A stretch of 64,000 bases of DNA from Litoribacterium kuwaitense (GTDB lineage: Bacteria; Bacillota; Bacilli; Bacillales; DSM-28697): NCBI RefSeq assembly GCF_011058155.1, contig NZ_JAALFC010000005.1, positions 1-64,000 on the forward strand. Direction: 5' to 3'. Below, piece by piece: positions 45,602 through 55,713 of the stretch. The position numbers and the translations under genes were made by a program. The notes below the pieces were generated by a model. The model was not told where the DNA came from. It worked only from the letters and a program-made list of their open reading frames with translations, and did no database searches. Positions within the stretch are counted from its first letter, which is position 1. Every line of letters starts with the position of its first letter.

Positions 45602-47560
45602 TTAATCATTAACACCTGCTTTTGACTCGTTGTTTAAAGTGGCTTTCTCGCCCCAGTATACACGAATGACAGCACCTTTCTCTACTTTTTCTCCAGGCGC
45701 AGGAGCTTGGGCAACAATGACATCGCCTTCACCGTTATGCTCTATCGTAAAGCTGGACAAATGATGCCTGATTTCCTTTTTCGTCAACCCTAAAAGGTTC
45801 GGCACTTCCACAAGAATTGGATCGGTATACGTTCGCTCTTTCTCAATTTGTCCACTTCTTTTTTCAACGCCGAGTGCCATTAAGCTATCGCCAATAATAT
45901 TCCCAGCAACAGGCGCAGCAACAACCCCACCAAATTGAACTGTACCTTTTGGATTGTCCACTGCCACAAAGACAACGATTTGCGGATCATCCATCGGTGC
46001 TACGCCCATGAAAGAAACGATATAGTTGTTTTGTAAATATTTTCCGTCGACAGCTTTTTGTGCCGTTCCTGTTTTGCCGCCGACGCGGTAGCCTTCGACG
46101 AATGCATTCTTCCCTGTCCCTTGAGCGACGACGCTCTCTAAAGCACGGCGCACCTCTTTTGATGTTTCTTCAGAAATCACTTGTCGTTTCATCACTGGTG
46201 TTTCTTTATCGACAACCAATCCGCTCTCTGGGTCTACCCACTCTTTTGCTACATAAGGCTGATATAAATACCCACCGTTGACAGCTGCAGCGACCGCTGT
46301 GACTTGCTGGATCGGCGTGACACTTATCCCTTGACCAAACGAGGTCGTTGCCTGCTCTACAGGGCCGACACGGTCGAGATCAAATAAAATGCCCGTACCT
46401 TCTCCTTGCAAATCAATGCCCGTTTTTTTACCAAAGCCAAAGTCGTGCACATATTGGAAGAGTTTCTCCTTCCCGAGCTTTTGTCCCATAACGACAAATC
46501 CGGGGTTGCACGAATTTTGTACGACCTCAAGAAAGGTTTGTGAACCGTGACCGCCGCGCTTCCAGCATTTAATTTTAGCGCCGCCGACTTTAATTGAGCC
46601 GGAATCATGAAATGTATCGTTGTCTAAGTCTAGGAGCTTTTCTTCAAGGACGGAGGCAAGCGTGATCACTTTAAACGTCGATCCCGGCTCAAACGTACTC
46701 CATATCGGCAAATTGCGATTATACACTTCTGGAGGAACTTCTTTATACTCTTCTGGATCATAGTCAGGCCGGCTCGACATCCCTAAAATTTCACCTGTGT
46801 TTGGATCCATCGCGATGGCCATCAGCCCATCTGGAGAAAATTTGGCCTCGGCTTCGTCTAATTCACGCTCAATGATTGTCTGTACCTTGGAGTCGATCGT
46901 CAACCGCAAGTCCAAACCATCCACTGGCGCTTTATAGCGATCGGCCTCTCCTTTCAGACGCTGCCCTTTTGCGTCCGACATAAACGATAACGATCCTCTT
47001 TCTCCTTCAAGCTCGTCATTGTAAATCGCTTCTAAACCAGTCAAGCCTTGATTGTCAATGCCTGTAAAGCCGAGCACGTGCGATAAATAACTTCCAAACG
47101 GGTAGTGCCTTTTTGAATCTTGCGTGACATACACGCCGGCCAATTCTAATGCCCGAATGGCTTTTACTTTGTCCTCTGATAGCTTCCTGCCTTCCGGATG
47201 AACCTTAACGATATTTTCATTTTTCGTCATAAAATCGTACGCGCGCTCTACAGTCATTTCGAGCACAGGTGCCACCTGTTTAGCAGCCTCTGCGGGATTT
47301 TCAATTTGCCTTGGGACGACATACAAAGACGGTGCGCTTACATTCGTCGCTAAAGGAACGCCATTTCGGTCCAAGATCTCCCCGCGCTCTGGTTCAAAAG
47401 GTAAATCCCGGCTCCAAAGCTCCTCAGCCTTCTCAGTAAGACTCTCCGCCTCAAACACTTGTACATAAACTAGGCGTGCGGCAATAATCGCAAACACAAT
47501 GCCACCGGCAAACAGTAAGTAAATGAGTCGTTTTCGAACGGTTCGATTCGAAACAAACAC
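45602..47560 (-). CDS. spoVD: Stage V sporulation protein D, penicillin-binding protein SpoVD
   Basis: Class B transpeptidase for spore cortex. N-terminal membrane segment (LIYLLFAGGIVFAIIAARLV), dimerisation domain, catalytic STFK in FEPGSTFKVITLASVLEEK, SFGQGISVTPIQQVTA, KTGTAQ, and one C-terminal PASTA domain (VEVPNLLGLTKKEIRHHLSS). 652 residues. GTG start with AGAAGGAGGG upstream. Confidence 0.95.
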   Translation of the reverse strand: MFVSNRTVRKRLIYLLFAGGIVFAIIAARLVYVQVFEAESLTEKAEELWSRDLPFEPERGEILDRNGVPLATNVSAPSLYVVPRQIENPAEAAKQVAPVLEMTVERAYDFMTKNENIVKVHPEGRKLSEDKVKAIRALELAGVYVTQDSKRHYPFGSYLSHVLGFTGIDNQGLTGLEAIYNDELEGERGSLSFMSDAKGQRLKGEADRYKAPVDGLDLRLTIDSKVQTIIERELDEAEAKFSPDGLMAIAMDPNTGEILGMSSRPDYDPEEYKEVPPEVYNRNLPIWSTFEPGSTFKVITLASVLEEKLLDLDNDTFHDSGSIKVGGAKIKCWKRGGHGSQTFLEVVQNSCNPGFVVMGQKLGKEKLFQYVHDFGFGKKTGIDLQGEGTGILFDLDRVGPVEQATTSFGQGISVTPIQQVTAVAAAVNGGYLYQPYVAKEWVDPESGLVVDKETPVMKRQVISEETSKEVRRALESVVAQGTGKNAFVEGYRVGGKTGTAQKAVDGKYLQNNYIVSFMGVAPMDDPQIVVFVAVDNPKGTVQFGGVVAAPVAGNIIGDSLMALGVEKRSGQIEKERTYTDPILVEVPNLLGLTKKEIRHHLSSFTIEHNGEGDVIVAQAPAPGEKVEKGAVIRVYWGEKATLNNESKAGVND

Positions 47561-47627
47561 AAGCGGGACCCTCCTTCTCTAGCTAGTCCACTCTATGCGC
47601 TCGTCTCTCCTCGTAGAACCGATCTCT

Positions 47628-49915
47628 CTAGCTCGTTTCCTCCTCAGAAGGCGGAAGTGTTTCCTCGGTACCATTCGCATCAGTAGCAGAAGGGTCGGCT
47701 TCTTCAGATTCGCCCGCACCGTCCTTAGCTGTTTCTTCCAATGACGCTTCATCTTTTTCTGGATTTGGCTCTGCTAGCTCGACAACGACGTAATCGCCTT
47801 GCACAACGGTATGCCCCGGCTGAATGCTTTGCGTTGTCACATAACCACTCCCCATCGTATTCGGCTCAACGCCGAGCAACTCTGCCAAGATCATAAACTC
47901 GCGATAACTATACCCTGTCAAATCAGGCATCGTATATGAATCGCCAGCGAGGACAAATACTCGCGAGCCTGACAGTACTTTCTGTTGCGGCAGAGGTCTC
48001 TGTTCTTGAACGGCCCCTTCACCAATGATGACTGGAGTCAGTCCTGATTCAGCAAGCACTTGTTGTGCCTGGGCCGAATCCATACCATTCAGATCAGGAA
48101 CGGTATTGCCCGTTTGGCTTGCCGCTATTTTTTCTTGAGCCGCTTTCGGAGCGATATCTAAATACTGCATACTGTTATGAACTAAAGGCTTGACGACTTT
48201 AGCAACTGGCTGTGAGCCGTTTTCCGGATAGCCGTATTGGTTTAATCCGAGCTTAGGCTGTTTAATTCCTACGTAAAACACAAGCTCAGGGTCTTTTTCG
48301 GGAACAGCACCGAGAAACGAGAAAATATAATTGTTATGACCCGTCATATACCTCCCGTCTTCGCCTGCAATTTGCGCTGTTCCTGTTTTTCCGGCAATAT
48401 CATAACCTTCCATCTCATAGGCTCTACCTGTTCCGACGGAAGACGAGACGACTGTCCCGAGAATCTCTGTCACTTGCTTAGCAGTATCTGCTGAAATAGG
48501 CGTACCTGCCACTTCAGGTTCAGATTGGTAGGTTACTTCATCTGTGTCACTATCCCGAATCTCCTTAATGATATAAGGCTTCATCATTTTCCCACCGTTT
48601 GCAATAGCGGTCATTCCTTGAACTTGTTGAATCGGTGTGATGGCAGAGCCTTGACCAAAGGTCGTCGTTAATTGTTCGATCGGATAATTATACAAAAGCC
48701 TCCCGCTTGCTTCATTCGGTAAGTCAATCCCTGTCGGTTGATCTAACCCAAATGATTTTAGATACTCTAAAAACAACTCTGGACCGAGTTTTTCCATCCC
48801 GAGAATCCCAACGACAACGTTGGATGAACGTTGGATGCCTTCTAAATACGTAATTGTGCCCCAATGCGTTCTTACGTCACTAATAGATGATGATCCATTA
48901 AAAGAATATCTACCTGATTGAAAATACGCATTCGGATCAAAGACCCCTTCTTCAATCGCAGCAGCAAGTGTAAAAACTTTCATTGTTGATCCAGGCTCAA
49001 AACGATAGGAAATAGCGTCGTTTTGATAGTTCGTAATGTCTCTCGTATTCGGATCAAACGTCGGATAATTGGCCATCGCTAAAATTTCACCCGTTTTAGG
49101 GTTGGCGACAATCCCAATCATATTTTCAGGTGTATACTCTTCGTGAACACGATTCATCGCGTCTTCAAGGAACCCTTGAATTTTTTGATCAAGTGTTAAA
49201 TAAACAAAATCTCCATTATCTGGAGGCGTGATGGATGATTCAACATCGTCAATGCGCACATTGTGCTTATCACGACCGTATTTCATTTGCCCTGGCGTAG
49301 CCGCCAACTGATCATTTAGCGCTTGCTCAAGACCCATCGCGCCGACGATGTCGCCTTCTTCATTTTCATGAGTATATCCGAGGACATGCGAGGCAAAAGC
49401 CCCATTGGGATAAAACCGTTTATTTTCTCTTCGAAAGTAGACACCTTCTAAATCAAGTGCCTCAATCTCTTCCATAACTTCATAACTTAGTTTACTGCCG
49501 GCTGTTCCAAATTCCACTTGGAACGGCCCAGGATCTTCTTCGGTGGATGAGACATCTAGTTGATTATAGAGATAGGATTGTTCAACACCTAGAATCGGCG
49601 CCAATTCCTTAGCCACCTTCTCCTTATCTTTCACACTCCCTGGGAAGGTCTCACGCACAATTGCATAAAGTGTATAGGATTGAACATCCTGAGCAAGCGG
49701 TAAACTGTTTCGATCGTAAATCGTCCCTCGCTTTGCGTCCAATGTTTCGGAAACAAGCCGCTGATTTTGAGCGTATTCTTCTAAATCGACACCTTCAACT
49801 TGTTTCGCCGCCTGAAGGTAGACTAATCTTCCGAAAAGCACAAAAAGAGCAGGATAAAGACCAATAGCAATATCCTGACTCCTGCATTTACGGATGGGTT
49901 TTTTTTGTTACTCAT
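47628..49915 (-). CDS. pbpB: Penicillin-binding protein 2B (PbpB), frameshifted near N terminus
   Basis: Essential septal transpeptidase. ATG at 49915 overlaps the ftsL stop (ATGA) and starts MSNKKNPSVNAGVRILLLVF, the membrane anchor. The frame then breaks at the T run 49842-49846; one extra T (minus strand) joins it to LFGRLVYLQAAKQVEGVDLE. Downstream are STMK in FEPGSTMKVFTLAAAIEEG, TFGQGSAITPIQQVQG, KTGTAQIAGED and two PASTA domains (from about residue 620), then an acidic tail. Restored length 762 residues, an exact codon multiple. An essential gene, so the break is probably a missing base. Confidence 0.93.
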
Positions 49916-50280
49916 TCGCGATCCCCCGGTTCCTCGCTTTGCACATTTTTGACTTGATCTTTATTGAGTGTTAATCCGTGTTTTTCAGCAATTTCTTTTA
50001 TACGGTCAGGCTGGCTTAAGATTGCCTTTTCTTCTTCAAGTCCATCGATCTGGTCTTGGATCTCTCCAATAGAAGTGTCAAGGGACTTGGTTTCATAATT
50101 CGCCTGATAAATCGAGGCGCTATTCATTAAAATAATGACCGCTAAACCGATAAAAACAGAAGAAACCCCAATGTACAAAAGCATTTCTACAGGTGCTATT
50201 TTACTCTTTTTAACGCGAACAACACGCTTTTGCGGTTCAGACTGTAGCCTTTTTTGTCTAGCTAAAGCATTATTCCCCAC
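49912..50280 (-). CDS. ftsL: Cell division protein FtsL
   Basis: Bitopic divisome protein of 122 residues: basic cytoplasmic tail (RLQSEPQKRVVRVKKSKIAP), one membrane segment (MLLYIGVSSVFIGLAVIILM) and an external leucine-zipper-like coil. GTG at 50280 follows GGGAGGG; the upstream TTG at 50295 lies in the ribosome site. Confidence 0.9.
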   Translation of the reverse strand: MGNNALARQKRLQSEPQKRVVRVKKSKIAPVEMLLYIGVSSVFIGLAVIILMNSASIYQANYETKSLDTSIGEIQDQIDGLEEEKAILSQPDRIKEIAEKHGLTLNKDQVKNVQSEEPGDRE

Positions 50281-50296
50281 ACACGTCCCTCCCAAA

Positions 50297-51238
50297 TCAA
50301 TGGTGCTCTAATTTTTCCGCAACCCTTAATTTTGCCGATCGCGCCCTCCGATTTACTGCTAATTCAGTCTCGGATGGTAACAATGGCTTTCGATTAACTA
50401 GGCGTAGCAGTGGCTTCATCTCATCTGGAAGCACCGGAAGCCCTCGTGGCACTTCCTTCGGTGTACTCAGCTCTTTAAATAGGCGTTTACAAATACGATC
50501 TTCCAACGAATGAAACGTAATGACAGCAATCCGCCCTCCTGGAAGCAACAGGTCGATCGCTTGCTGTAATGCTTGCTCAAATACATTAAGCTCATCGTTC
50601 ACAGCAATGCGAATGGCTTGGAAAACTCGTTTTGCGGGATGACCACCTTTACGGCGTGCCGCAGCCGGAATCCCTTCTTTAATCACTTCCACAAGCTGTC
50701 CTGTCGTTTCTATGGGTTGGCGCTCACGTACTGCTTCAATCCTTCTGGCAATGGATTTGGCAAACTTTTCTTCCCCATACTGAAAAAAGATACGGACAAG
50801 CTGCTCATACGGCCATTCATTCACAACCTCGTATGCAGATTCTTTCTGCTTCTGATCCATACGCATATCTAAAGGGGCATCTTGATGAAATGAAAAACCC
50901 CGCTCCCCTTCATCTAGCTGAGGTGAAGAGACGCCTAGATCAAATAACACCCCATGAACTCCCTGAATGTCTCTCTCAAACATATTTGCTTTTAGATGTT
51001 TAAAATTACTATGGATTAAGTGAAGGTTTGGATAGGTGGATGTTAAGGCTTTCTTCGCGGCTTCAAGCGCGGTTTCGTCTTGATCAAAGGCATAAAGCGT
51101 GCCCTCGTCATTTAGCTGCTCCAAAATACGCTTCGAGTGACCCCCGCCACCGAGCGTACAGTCGATGTAAGTGCCTGAAGGCTGAATATGTAGTGCCTCC
51201 ACAGATTCTTCGAGTAGCACTGTTGTATGCTGAAACAT
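50297..51238 (-). CDS. rsmH: 16S rRNA (cytosine(1402)-N4)-methyltransferase
   Basis: SAM-dependent methyltransferase. Start [23 protein letters not shown] motif [57 protein letters not shown] at 51238 has AAAGGTG 8 bases upstream and gives 313 residues. Confidence 0.96.
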   Translation of the reverse strand: MFQHTTVLLEESVEALHIQPSGTYIDCTLGGGGHSKRILEQLNDEGTLYAFDQDETALEAAKKALTSTYPNLHLIHSNFKHLKANMFERDIQGVHGVLFDLGVSSPQLDEGERGFSFHQDAPLDMRMDQKQKESAYEVVNEWPYEQLVRIFFQYGEEKFAKSIARRIEAVRERQPIETTGQLVEVIKEGIPAAARRKGGHPAKRVFQAIRIAVNDELNVFEQALQQAIDLLLPGGRIAVITFHSLEDRICKRLFKELSTPKEVPRGLPVLPDEMKPLLRLVNRKPLLPSETELAVNRRARSAKLRVAEKLEHH

Positions 51239-51278
51239 TGTTGCCACACCTTTCTCGCTTTCTCTTTCTACTGAAGGC

Positions 51279-51710
51279 TTATATGTCTACATCCAGCATA
51301 TTCTCAGCCAATTCAGAGAAGCTCTCTTGGGAGATGTCAAAATAGTTGTCCCACGCATCTTTACCCCATACTTCAATACGGTTGGACACGCCTATAATGA
51401 CGCATTCTTTTTCAAGCGACGCATATTTACACAGAGGTGTCGTAATGTTTATTCTTCCCTGTTTATCCAGCTCACATTCGGAAGCTCCCGATAAAAAGAA
51501 ACGAGTAAACGCACGAGCGTCCTTCTTCGTCAGTGGCAGCTGTTTTAATTTATCTACTAAGTGCTGCCATTCTGCCATTGGATAAATAAATAGACATTGA
51601 TCCAAGCCTCGGGTAATGACAAACAATTCACCGAGCGGCTGTCTAAATTTAGAAGGAATGATAATGCGGCCCTTCGCGTCGATTGAATGGTGGTATTCTC
51701 CCATGAACAT
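51279..51710 (-). CDS. mraZ: Transcriptional regulator MraZ
   Basis: AbrB-like DNA-binding protein that controls the dcw operon. Two SpoVT-AbrB repeats: [20 protein letters not shown] and [20 protein letters not shown]. 143 residues, the exact Bacillus length, with ATG at 51710; the longer in-frame start at 51755 lies in the operator. Confidence 0.95.
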   Translation of the reverse strand: MFMGEYHHSIDAKGRIIIPSKFRQPLGELFVITRGLDQCLFIYPMAEWQHLVDKLKQLPLTKKDARAFTRFFLSGASECELDKQGRINITTPLCKYASLEKECVIIGVSNRIEVWGKDAWDNYFDISQESFSELAENMLDVDI

Positions 51711-51740
51711 ATCGGCTGCCCCACTTTCACCTACTAACTT

Positions 51741-51766
51741 ACCACAACGCTCCACTTTCCACCACT
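51741..51766 (-). promoter_or_regulatory. MraZ operator upstream of mraZ
   Basis: Three GTGG repeats at exact 10-base spacing (CCAC at 51742, 51752 and 51762 on the plus strand). MraZ proteins bind TGG-type boxes with 10-bp period near their own promoters. A TATAGT (minus strand, 51773-51778) just upstream could be the -10. Confidence 0.6.
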
Positions 51767-51794
51767 CTTAATACTATATTATTCTTTTGTAACT

Positions 51795-51828
51795 AAAAAA
51801 AACCTGCCGTCGTTGGCAAGTTTTTTTT
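51795..51828. terminator. Bidirectional-looking terminator between bshC and mraZ
   Basis: Stem AACCTGCC/GGCAAGTT (one mismatch) flanked by A and T runs on both sides; on the minus strand it ends bshC. Confidence 0.8.
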
Positions 51829-51895
51829 ATCACTTATGTGTCACCAAACACGTTTATTAAATTTCCCGCGCGAGACGAAGCTGTCTAAAGGGTCA

Positions 51896-53515
51896 TTACA
51901 GCTCAATTTGTTGCATGTAATGATCGTTGACAATAGGCTCTGCAATAAGCTCGTGAATCCAATCCACACCAAACCGATTGAGCCAATAAAAGCCGTTATA
52001 CACGCGATCCTGTGGAGTTTTTCCAGGGAACAGCAACGTCTCTAACGTTGGATACCCAGCAAGTTCTTGTTGATGTGCTTTTCGTATCGACTGACCAAAC
52101 CGCTTTTCCAACCATGTTCGCTGTTTGTTCCATTGACGACGTGCTGCATCAGCTACCGTCTGACCATCCGGCAATTCAGCTGCCAATGAAGAGAATAGGG
52201 TATTCATCTCCTCATAATGCTCACTAAGCTGCTGAAGAATATGACCGAGCTGATCGGTTTGCAGCTGCGCTTCACGTTGCGCGCGAAACACATCCACTCC
52301 CTCCTGACAAATATCTTCAACCGTCAATTGATACGTATCCATCCATTTACGAGCAGTCGAATCAACGATCGTCGCATGCATTCGCGGAACAATCGGAGGT
52401 AAAGTAAAACCAAATTCATGAAAAGCATCCTTTAGAACGGACCAATAGAGAAGTTCTCCTGGCCCCGCAACAAATGTCAACACGGGCAAAACGTACTCTT
52501 GCATTAATGGACGTGTAACTACGTTATTACTTAGTTTGTCAGGTTCATTCTCAGCCATCACAAGAAGCTCGTCTATATCATACAGCAATGTCCGTTGACG
52601 GTCTGTAAAACGCTGGTCAGATAGACGCTCTAGTAAAAAGCGTTCACCTTTAGAATGAACAAATATGTGGGCAAGTTCCCGGTCTAAATCAAGAGGTTTT
52701 CCGAAGCCTTCTTTAACTAGCTTTTCTTGCGAATGAAAAACATGACGATGCACAGCTTCATTTTTCATTAGCAGCTCACGAAAAAAAGGCGCTTCTAGTT
52801 TCCGTAACTCGGGATCATGGGCATTGATAAAGACGACACCTTCATGGGCAAAAAGTTTTGCCATTAACCTGCCGAAGAAATCAACATAAGTTGTCGAGGA
52901 ATGAAGCTCATCAACAGCCAATTTATATAGATCTTTCGTAAAAGGAGTTTCTCCGTACGCTAAAAAAGCTTCTTGTAGCAGCTCTTCTGCAGCTTGATAG
53001 TCAAGCTTCATATCTGAAACTGATTGTTTCACCTTCTCATGCCTAGGGAGCGCTTTCTTCTGAAGCTTATCCCCTGATGGTAAGAACAAATGATTAATTT
53101 CCGGAAAATCATGATCTTCACCTGCAATCCAAAAGACAGGAATGACGGGAACGCCAAGCTTCATTTCTTGCGTGCGCGCCCACTGGATGGTTCGAATCGT
53201 TTTAAACAGCGTAAATAGAGGTCCCGTTAAAAAACCAGCCTGCTGTCCGCAGACAACCGTGACGGCATCTCGATCTTTTAAACGTTCAATATTTCTAAAA
53301 GTCGTTTCATCTGCGTCTAGCTGTTGATTAAAAGCATGCAAAAGATCCGCAAGCTCTCCCCTCGGAAAATCACGATTTTGCAAAGATGCGAGTCGCGCTC
53401 GCATCCCATCATCATTTAAGTTGTAATCAAATCGGTCACAAACCGACTCTTCTTCATTTATGTATGCTTTTAAAAGCGAATTTCCTTGGATATGGGTGGT
53501 CGTTCTGACATACAT
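51896..53515 (-). CDS. bshC: Bacillithiol biosynthesis cysteine-adding enzyme BshC
   Basis: Catalyses addition of cysteine to GlcN-malate, the last step of bacillithiol synthesis, the main low-molecular-weight thiol of Bacillus. MYVRTTTHIQGNSLLKAYI, VVCGQQAGFLTGPLFTLFKT, VFWIAGEDHDFPEINHLFLP and the C-terminal coiled coil region identify it. ATG at 53515 follows AAAGGAAGG by 6 bases; 539 residues, equal to B. subtilis YllA. Confidence 0.95.
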   Translation of the reverse strand: MYVRTTTHIQGNSLLKAYINEEESVCDRFDYNLNDDGMRARLASLQNRDFPRGELADLLHAFNQQLDADETTFRNIERLKDRDAVTVVCGQQAGFLTGPLFTLFKTIRTIQWARTQEMKLGVPVIPVFWIAGEDHDFPEINHLFLPSGDKLQKKALPRHEKVKQSVSDMKLDYQAAEELLQEAFLAYGETPFTKDLYKLAVDELHSSTTYVDFFGRLMAKLFAHEGVVFINAHDPELRKLEAPFFRELLMKNEAVHRHVFHSQEKLVKEGFGKPLDLDRELAHIFVHSKGERFLLERLSDQRFTDRQRTLLYDIDELLVMAENEPDKLSNNVVTRPLMQEYVLPVLTFVAGPGELLYWSVLKDAFHEFGFTLPPIVPRMHATIVDSTARKWMDTYQLTVEDICQEGVDVFRAQREAQLQTDQLGHILQQLSEHYEEMNTLFSSLAAELPDGQTVADAARRQWNKQRTWLEKRFGQSIRKAHQQELAGYPTLETLLFPGKTPQDRVYNGFYWLNRFGVDWIHELIAEPIVNDHYMQQIEL

Positions 53516-53608
53516 GTCGAGCCTTCCTTTCTGCATTCCCTTTGCATGTGAAGCGGGATATCTATCGAACAGTATAGCAAAAAGAATAATGAAAAAACAT
53601 TGAACTGC

Positions 53609-53989
53609 TTAGCTAAATAACGCAACAATATGGATCACTACGCCAATGAACAGCAATAACCAGTAGCCTGTTGCAAAAATTAAGAAACTAAGGCGCCATG
53701 TGCTTCGTAGCGCTTTCCACAGCTCAATGCGCTCTCCTAAACGCCACTGTCTAATAACAAACCCAGCTATTATCAAGCAAATCACGATGACCAAAAACCA
53801 AAACAGTGATATCCGCAGCAAATCCATGAGCAAAAAATGCACACTAAAAATAAACAATATCGTCGTTAGATCTACCGTAAGAAAAAATGCCTTTCTGTTC
53901 CCTACCCGTTTACGCAAAATAAACCATAGAAGTACAAACACAAAAGGAGGACAGATCATCATTACGGCTAACAAAGAAATTAGCATCAT
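53609..53989 (-). CDS. DUF3397 family membrane protein
   Basis: 126 residues with four predicted membrane segments (MLISLLAVMMICPPFVFVLL, FFLTVDLTTILFIFSVHFLL, LFWFLVIVICLIIAGFVI, FLIFATGYWLLLFIGVVIHI). DUF3397 genes commonly lie near bshC in Bacillus. Function unknown. GAGGAG precedes the ATG. Confidence 0.82.
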   Translation of the reverse strand: MMLISLLAVMMICPPFVFVLLWFILRKRVGNRKAFFLTVDLTTILFIFSVHFLLMDLLRISLFWFLVIVICLIIAGFVIRQWRLGERIELWKALRSTWRLSFLIFATGYWLLLFIGVVIHIVALFS

Positions 53990-54066
53990 TCAAGCTCCTC
54001 ATTTTACACTCTTTCTTTTGCCATTATACAGGCGTGTTTTCTAAAACAACAGTTTTTTCTCCAAAC

Positions 54067-54091
54067 AAAAAAAGCCTTCCTAGAGGAAAGC
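54067..54091 (-). terminator. Intrinsic terminator after gerR
   Basis: Stem GCTTTCC/GGAAGGC with a 4-base loop and seven T on the minus strand. Confidence 0.8.
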
Positions 54092-54100
54092 CTAGAGTGC

Positions 54101-54127
54101 TGACAAAGTTTAAAATGAGCTTTGTCA
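54101..54127 (-). repeat. GACAAAG palindrome upstream of terminator (copy 4)
   Basis: Perfect 8-bp inverted repeat TGACAAAG / CTTTGTCA with an 11-base spacer, between gerR and its terminator, 9 bases from it. Confidence 0.65.
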
Positions 54128-54163
54128 ACGGTCTGTGAGCCCCTGAGCGGAAAGCCTCACTAA

Positions 54164-54661
54164 TTAGCGCACATTTTTCGACCATTCACGTGCCTCAGCA
54201 ATCACTCGCATGAACGACTGGTATTTCTCAGTTAAATCCGATAGCTCTGACTCTAGCGCAATTACTTTTTCTTGAAGATGCTGTTTCTCTTCCTTTTGTT
54301 TATCTAACAGTGCCTGTAGTTGTTCATACTCTTCCGCGTGCTCTCTCCAAGCTTTTTTAGCTGCATCTAAAGCTTCTGCGACGCCTCTTGTTTCTTCATT
54401 CATTCCATCATCATTCATTGCCTGGTCTACTACAATCCCTTGTTGCTTACGCGACGCTTTCGCCTCTTCAATTTGCTCTGAACACTGTTTGCGAATTGCA
54501 GCATTCCAGCGAAACCCACAAGCTGCAGGTGTTCGCTGCACTTGTACTGCAACCTCTTCAAATGCTTTAAGCTGTGTACTTCCTGAACGTATATGTCGGA
54601 GCACGACTTGAGCCAATAGCTCGTCTTCCTCACTACTCCATGCATCTTGTCGAATCTTCAC
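54164..54661 (-). CDS. gerR: RsfA/GerR family sporulation transcription regulator
   Basis: 165 residues with an N-terminal Myb/SANT-like DNA-binding domain ([40 protein letters not shown]) and a C-terminal coiled coil. GerR (YlbO) represses part of the sigma-E regulon in the B. subtilis mother cell; RsfA is its forespore paralogue. Position next to rpmF favours GerR. GTG start with AAAGGGGG upstream. Confidence 0.86.
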   Translation of the reverse strand: MKIRQDAWSSEEDELLAQVVLRHIRSGSTQLKAFEEVAVQVQRTPAACGFRWNAAIRKQCSEQIEEAKASRKQQGIVVDQAMNDDGMNEETRGVAEALDAAKKAWREHAEEYEQLQALLDKQKEEKQHLQEKVIALESELSDLTEKYQSFMRVIAEAREWSKNVR

Positions 54662-54785
54662 AAGGCATCCCCCTTTTGTGCAGTTGCTTATAAAACATAT
54701 GCGACATACTCAAAAGATAGACTTTCAAATCTCTGAAAATCACAATTTCAACTCATGGAGCCAGCCTCTTTGCAGCTTGCCATTT

Positions 54786-54818
54786 AAAAAAGCATCCGCT
54801 TTTTTAGCGAATGCTTTT
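54786..54818. terminator. Terminator after rpmF
   Basis: Long stem AAAGCATTCGCT ... AGCGGATGCTTT with T-runs on both strands; ends the ylbN-rpmF unit on the minus strand. Confidence 0.85.
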
Positions 54819-54829
54819 ACTGCAAGCCA

Positions 54830-55003
54830 TTATTTGCTTACAACTTCTTTGCCTTTGTAATGACCGCAAGATTTGCACACACGGTGTGAAAGCTTTAGCT
54901 CACTACAGTTCGGACACTCAACCATACCAGGTACACGCATTTTAAAGTGCGTACGACGTTTATTTTTACGTGTTGTTGATGTTCTTCTCTTAGGTACTGC
55001 CAT
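54830..55003 (-). CDS. rpmF: 50S ribosomal protein L32, zinc-binding form
   Basis: 57 residues: [20 protein letters not shown] and four zinc ligands in [21 protein letters not shown] at 55003 with AAGGAGG upstream. Confidence 0.97.
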   Translation of the reverse strand: MAVPKRRTSTTRKNKRRTHFKMRVPGMVECPNCSELKLSHRVCKSCGHYKGKEVVSK

Positions 55004-55026
55004 CTCTAACACCTCCTTCAATCAAC

Positions 55027-55563
55027 TTATGCATTCTCATCATCTTTGTCAAAAAAGCGCTGCAAAGAGGCAAGACGTGGATCGACATCAGACTTTTTCA
55101 ATTCCTCAGTTACGACCTCCCAGTCCTCGCCTTTTTGCGGAGCTGGGCTCTGTTCCGGTATGTCTTCCTTATACACTTTCATTGGAATCTGTAGTAAGAT
55201 TCTTTCAATGACATAGGGGGTAAGGTCGATAAATCCATCGATGACAGGATGAAGGTCATCATCCCAATCTTCATCATAATCAGAGGTTTCATTCTCTAGG
55301 GCGAATATTTCTGTCGATGAAAAAGAAAGTGGAAACTCTACATCCAATAACGTTCGCGCGCATGGGAGCACAAGCGTCCCTTTCATTTTCAAATGAAATA
55401 CATACCTATTACCTGACCGATAACCATATCCCTTCACATGGAAAGGTGAGGCGTCACGAATATCGCTAGACCGCTTTTGCAAAAGCTCTTTTACTTGGGT
55501 GTCCTCAGAAAATGAAAACATGTCATCCTGATGTCCACCCAATTCATTGAAATGCCATTTCAC
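55027..55563 (-). CDS. ylbN: YceD family protein (YlbN), 23S rRNA accumulation protein
   Basis: DUF177 family, usually cotranscribed with rpmF and linked to ribosome biogenesis. The conserved core is LVLPCARTLLDVEFPLSF followed by a Glu/Asp-rich region. GTG at 55563 (VKWHFNELGG) follows GGAGGG by 7 bases and gives 178 residues, matching YlbN. Zinc ligands are not evident. Confidence 0.9.
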   Translation of the reverse strand: MKWHFNELGGHQDDMFSFSEDTQVKELLQKRSSDIRDASPFHVKGYGYRSGNRYVFHLKMKGTLVLPCARTLLDVEFPLSFSSTEIFALENETSDYDEDWDDDLHPVIDGFIDLTPYVIERILLQIPMKVYKEDIPEQSPAPQKGEDWEVVTEELKKSDVDPRLASLQRFFDKDDENA

Positions 55564-55713
55564 GCTATTTCCCTCCAAAGCACAAGGATTATTATAATCG
55601 TCAACGTCCGAGTTTGTCAACGTTCTCGTAGATGTCTATAATGATGTGTAGCTTATCGGTACTCTAGCATAGAAAGCTTTGTCCTGCAATTCATTCCCAA
55701 AAGGAGGCCATGT

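Noticed and set aside
54678-54860. Small plus-strand frame across the rpmF terminator
   Set aside because: It crosses the terminator hairpin and the end of rpmF, and has no ribosome site.
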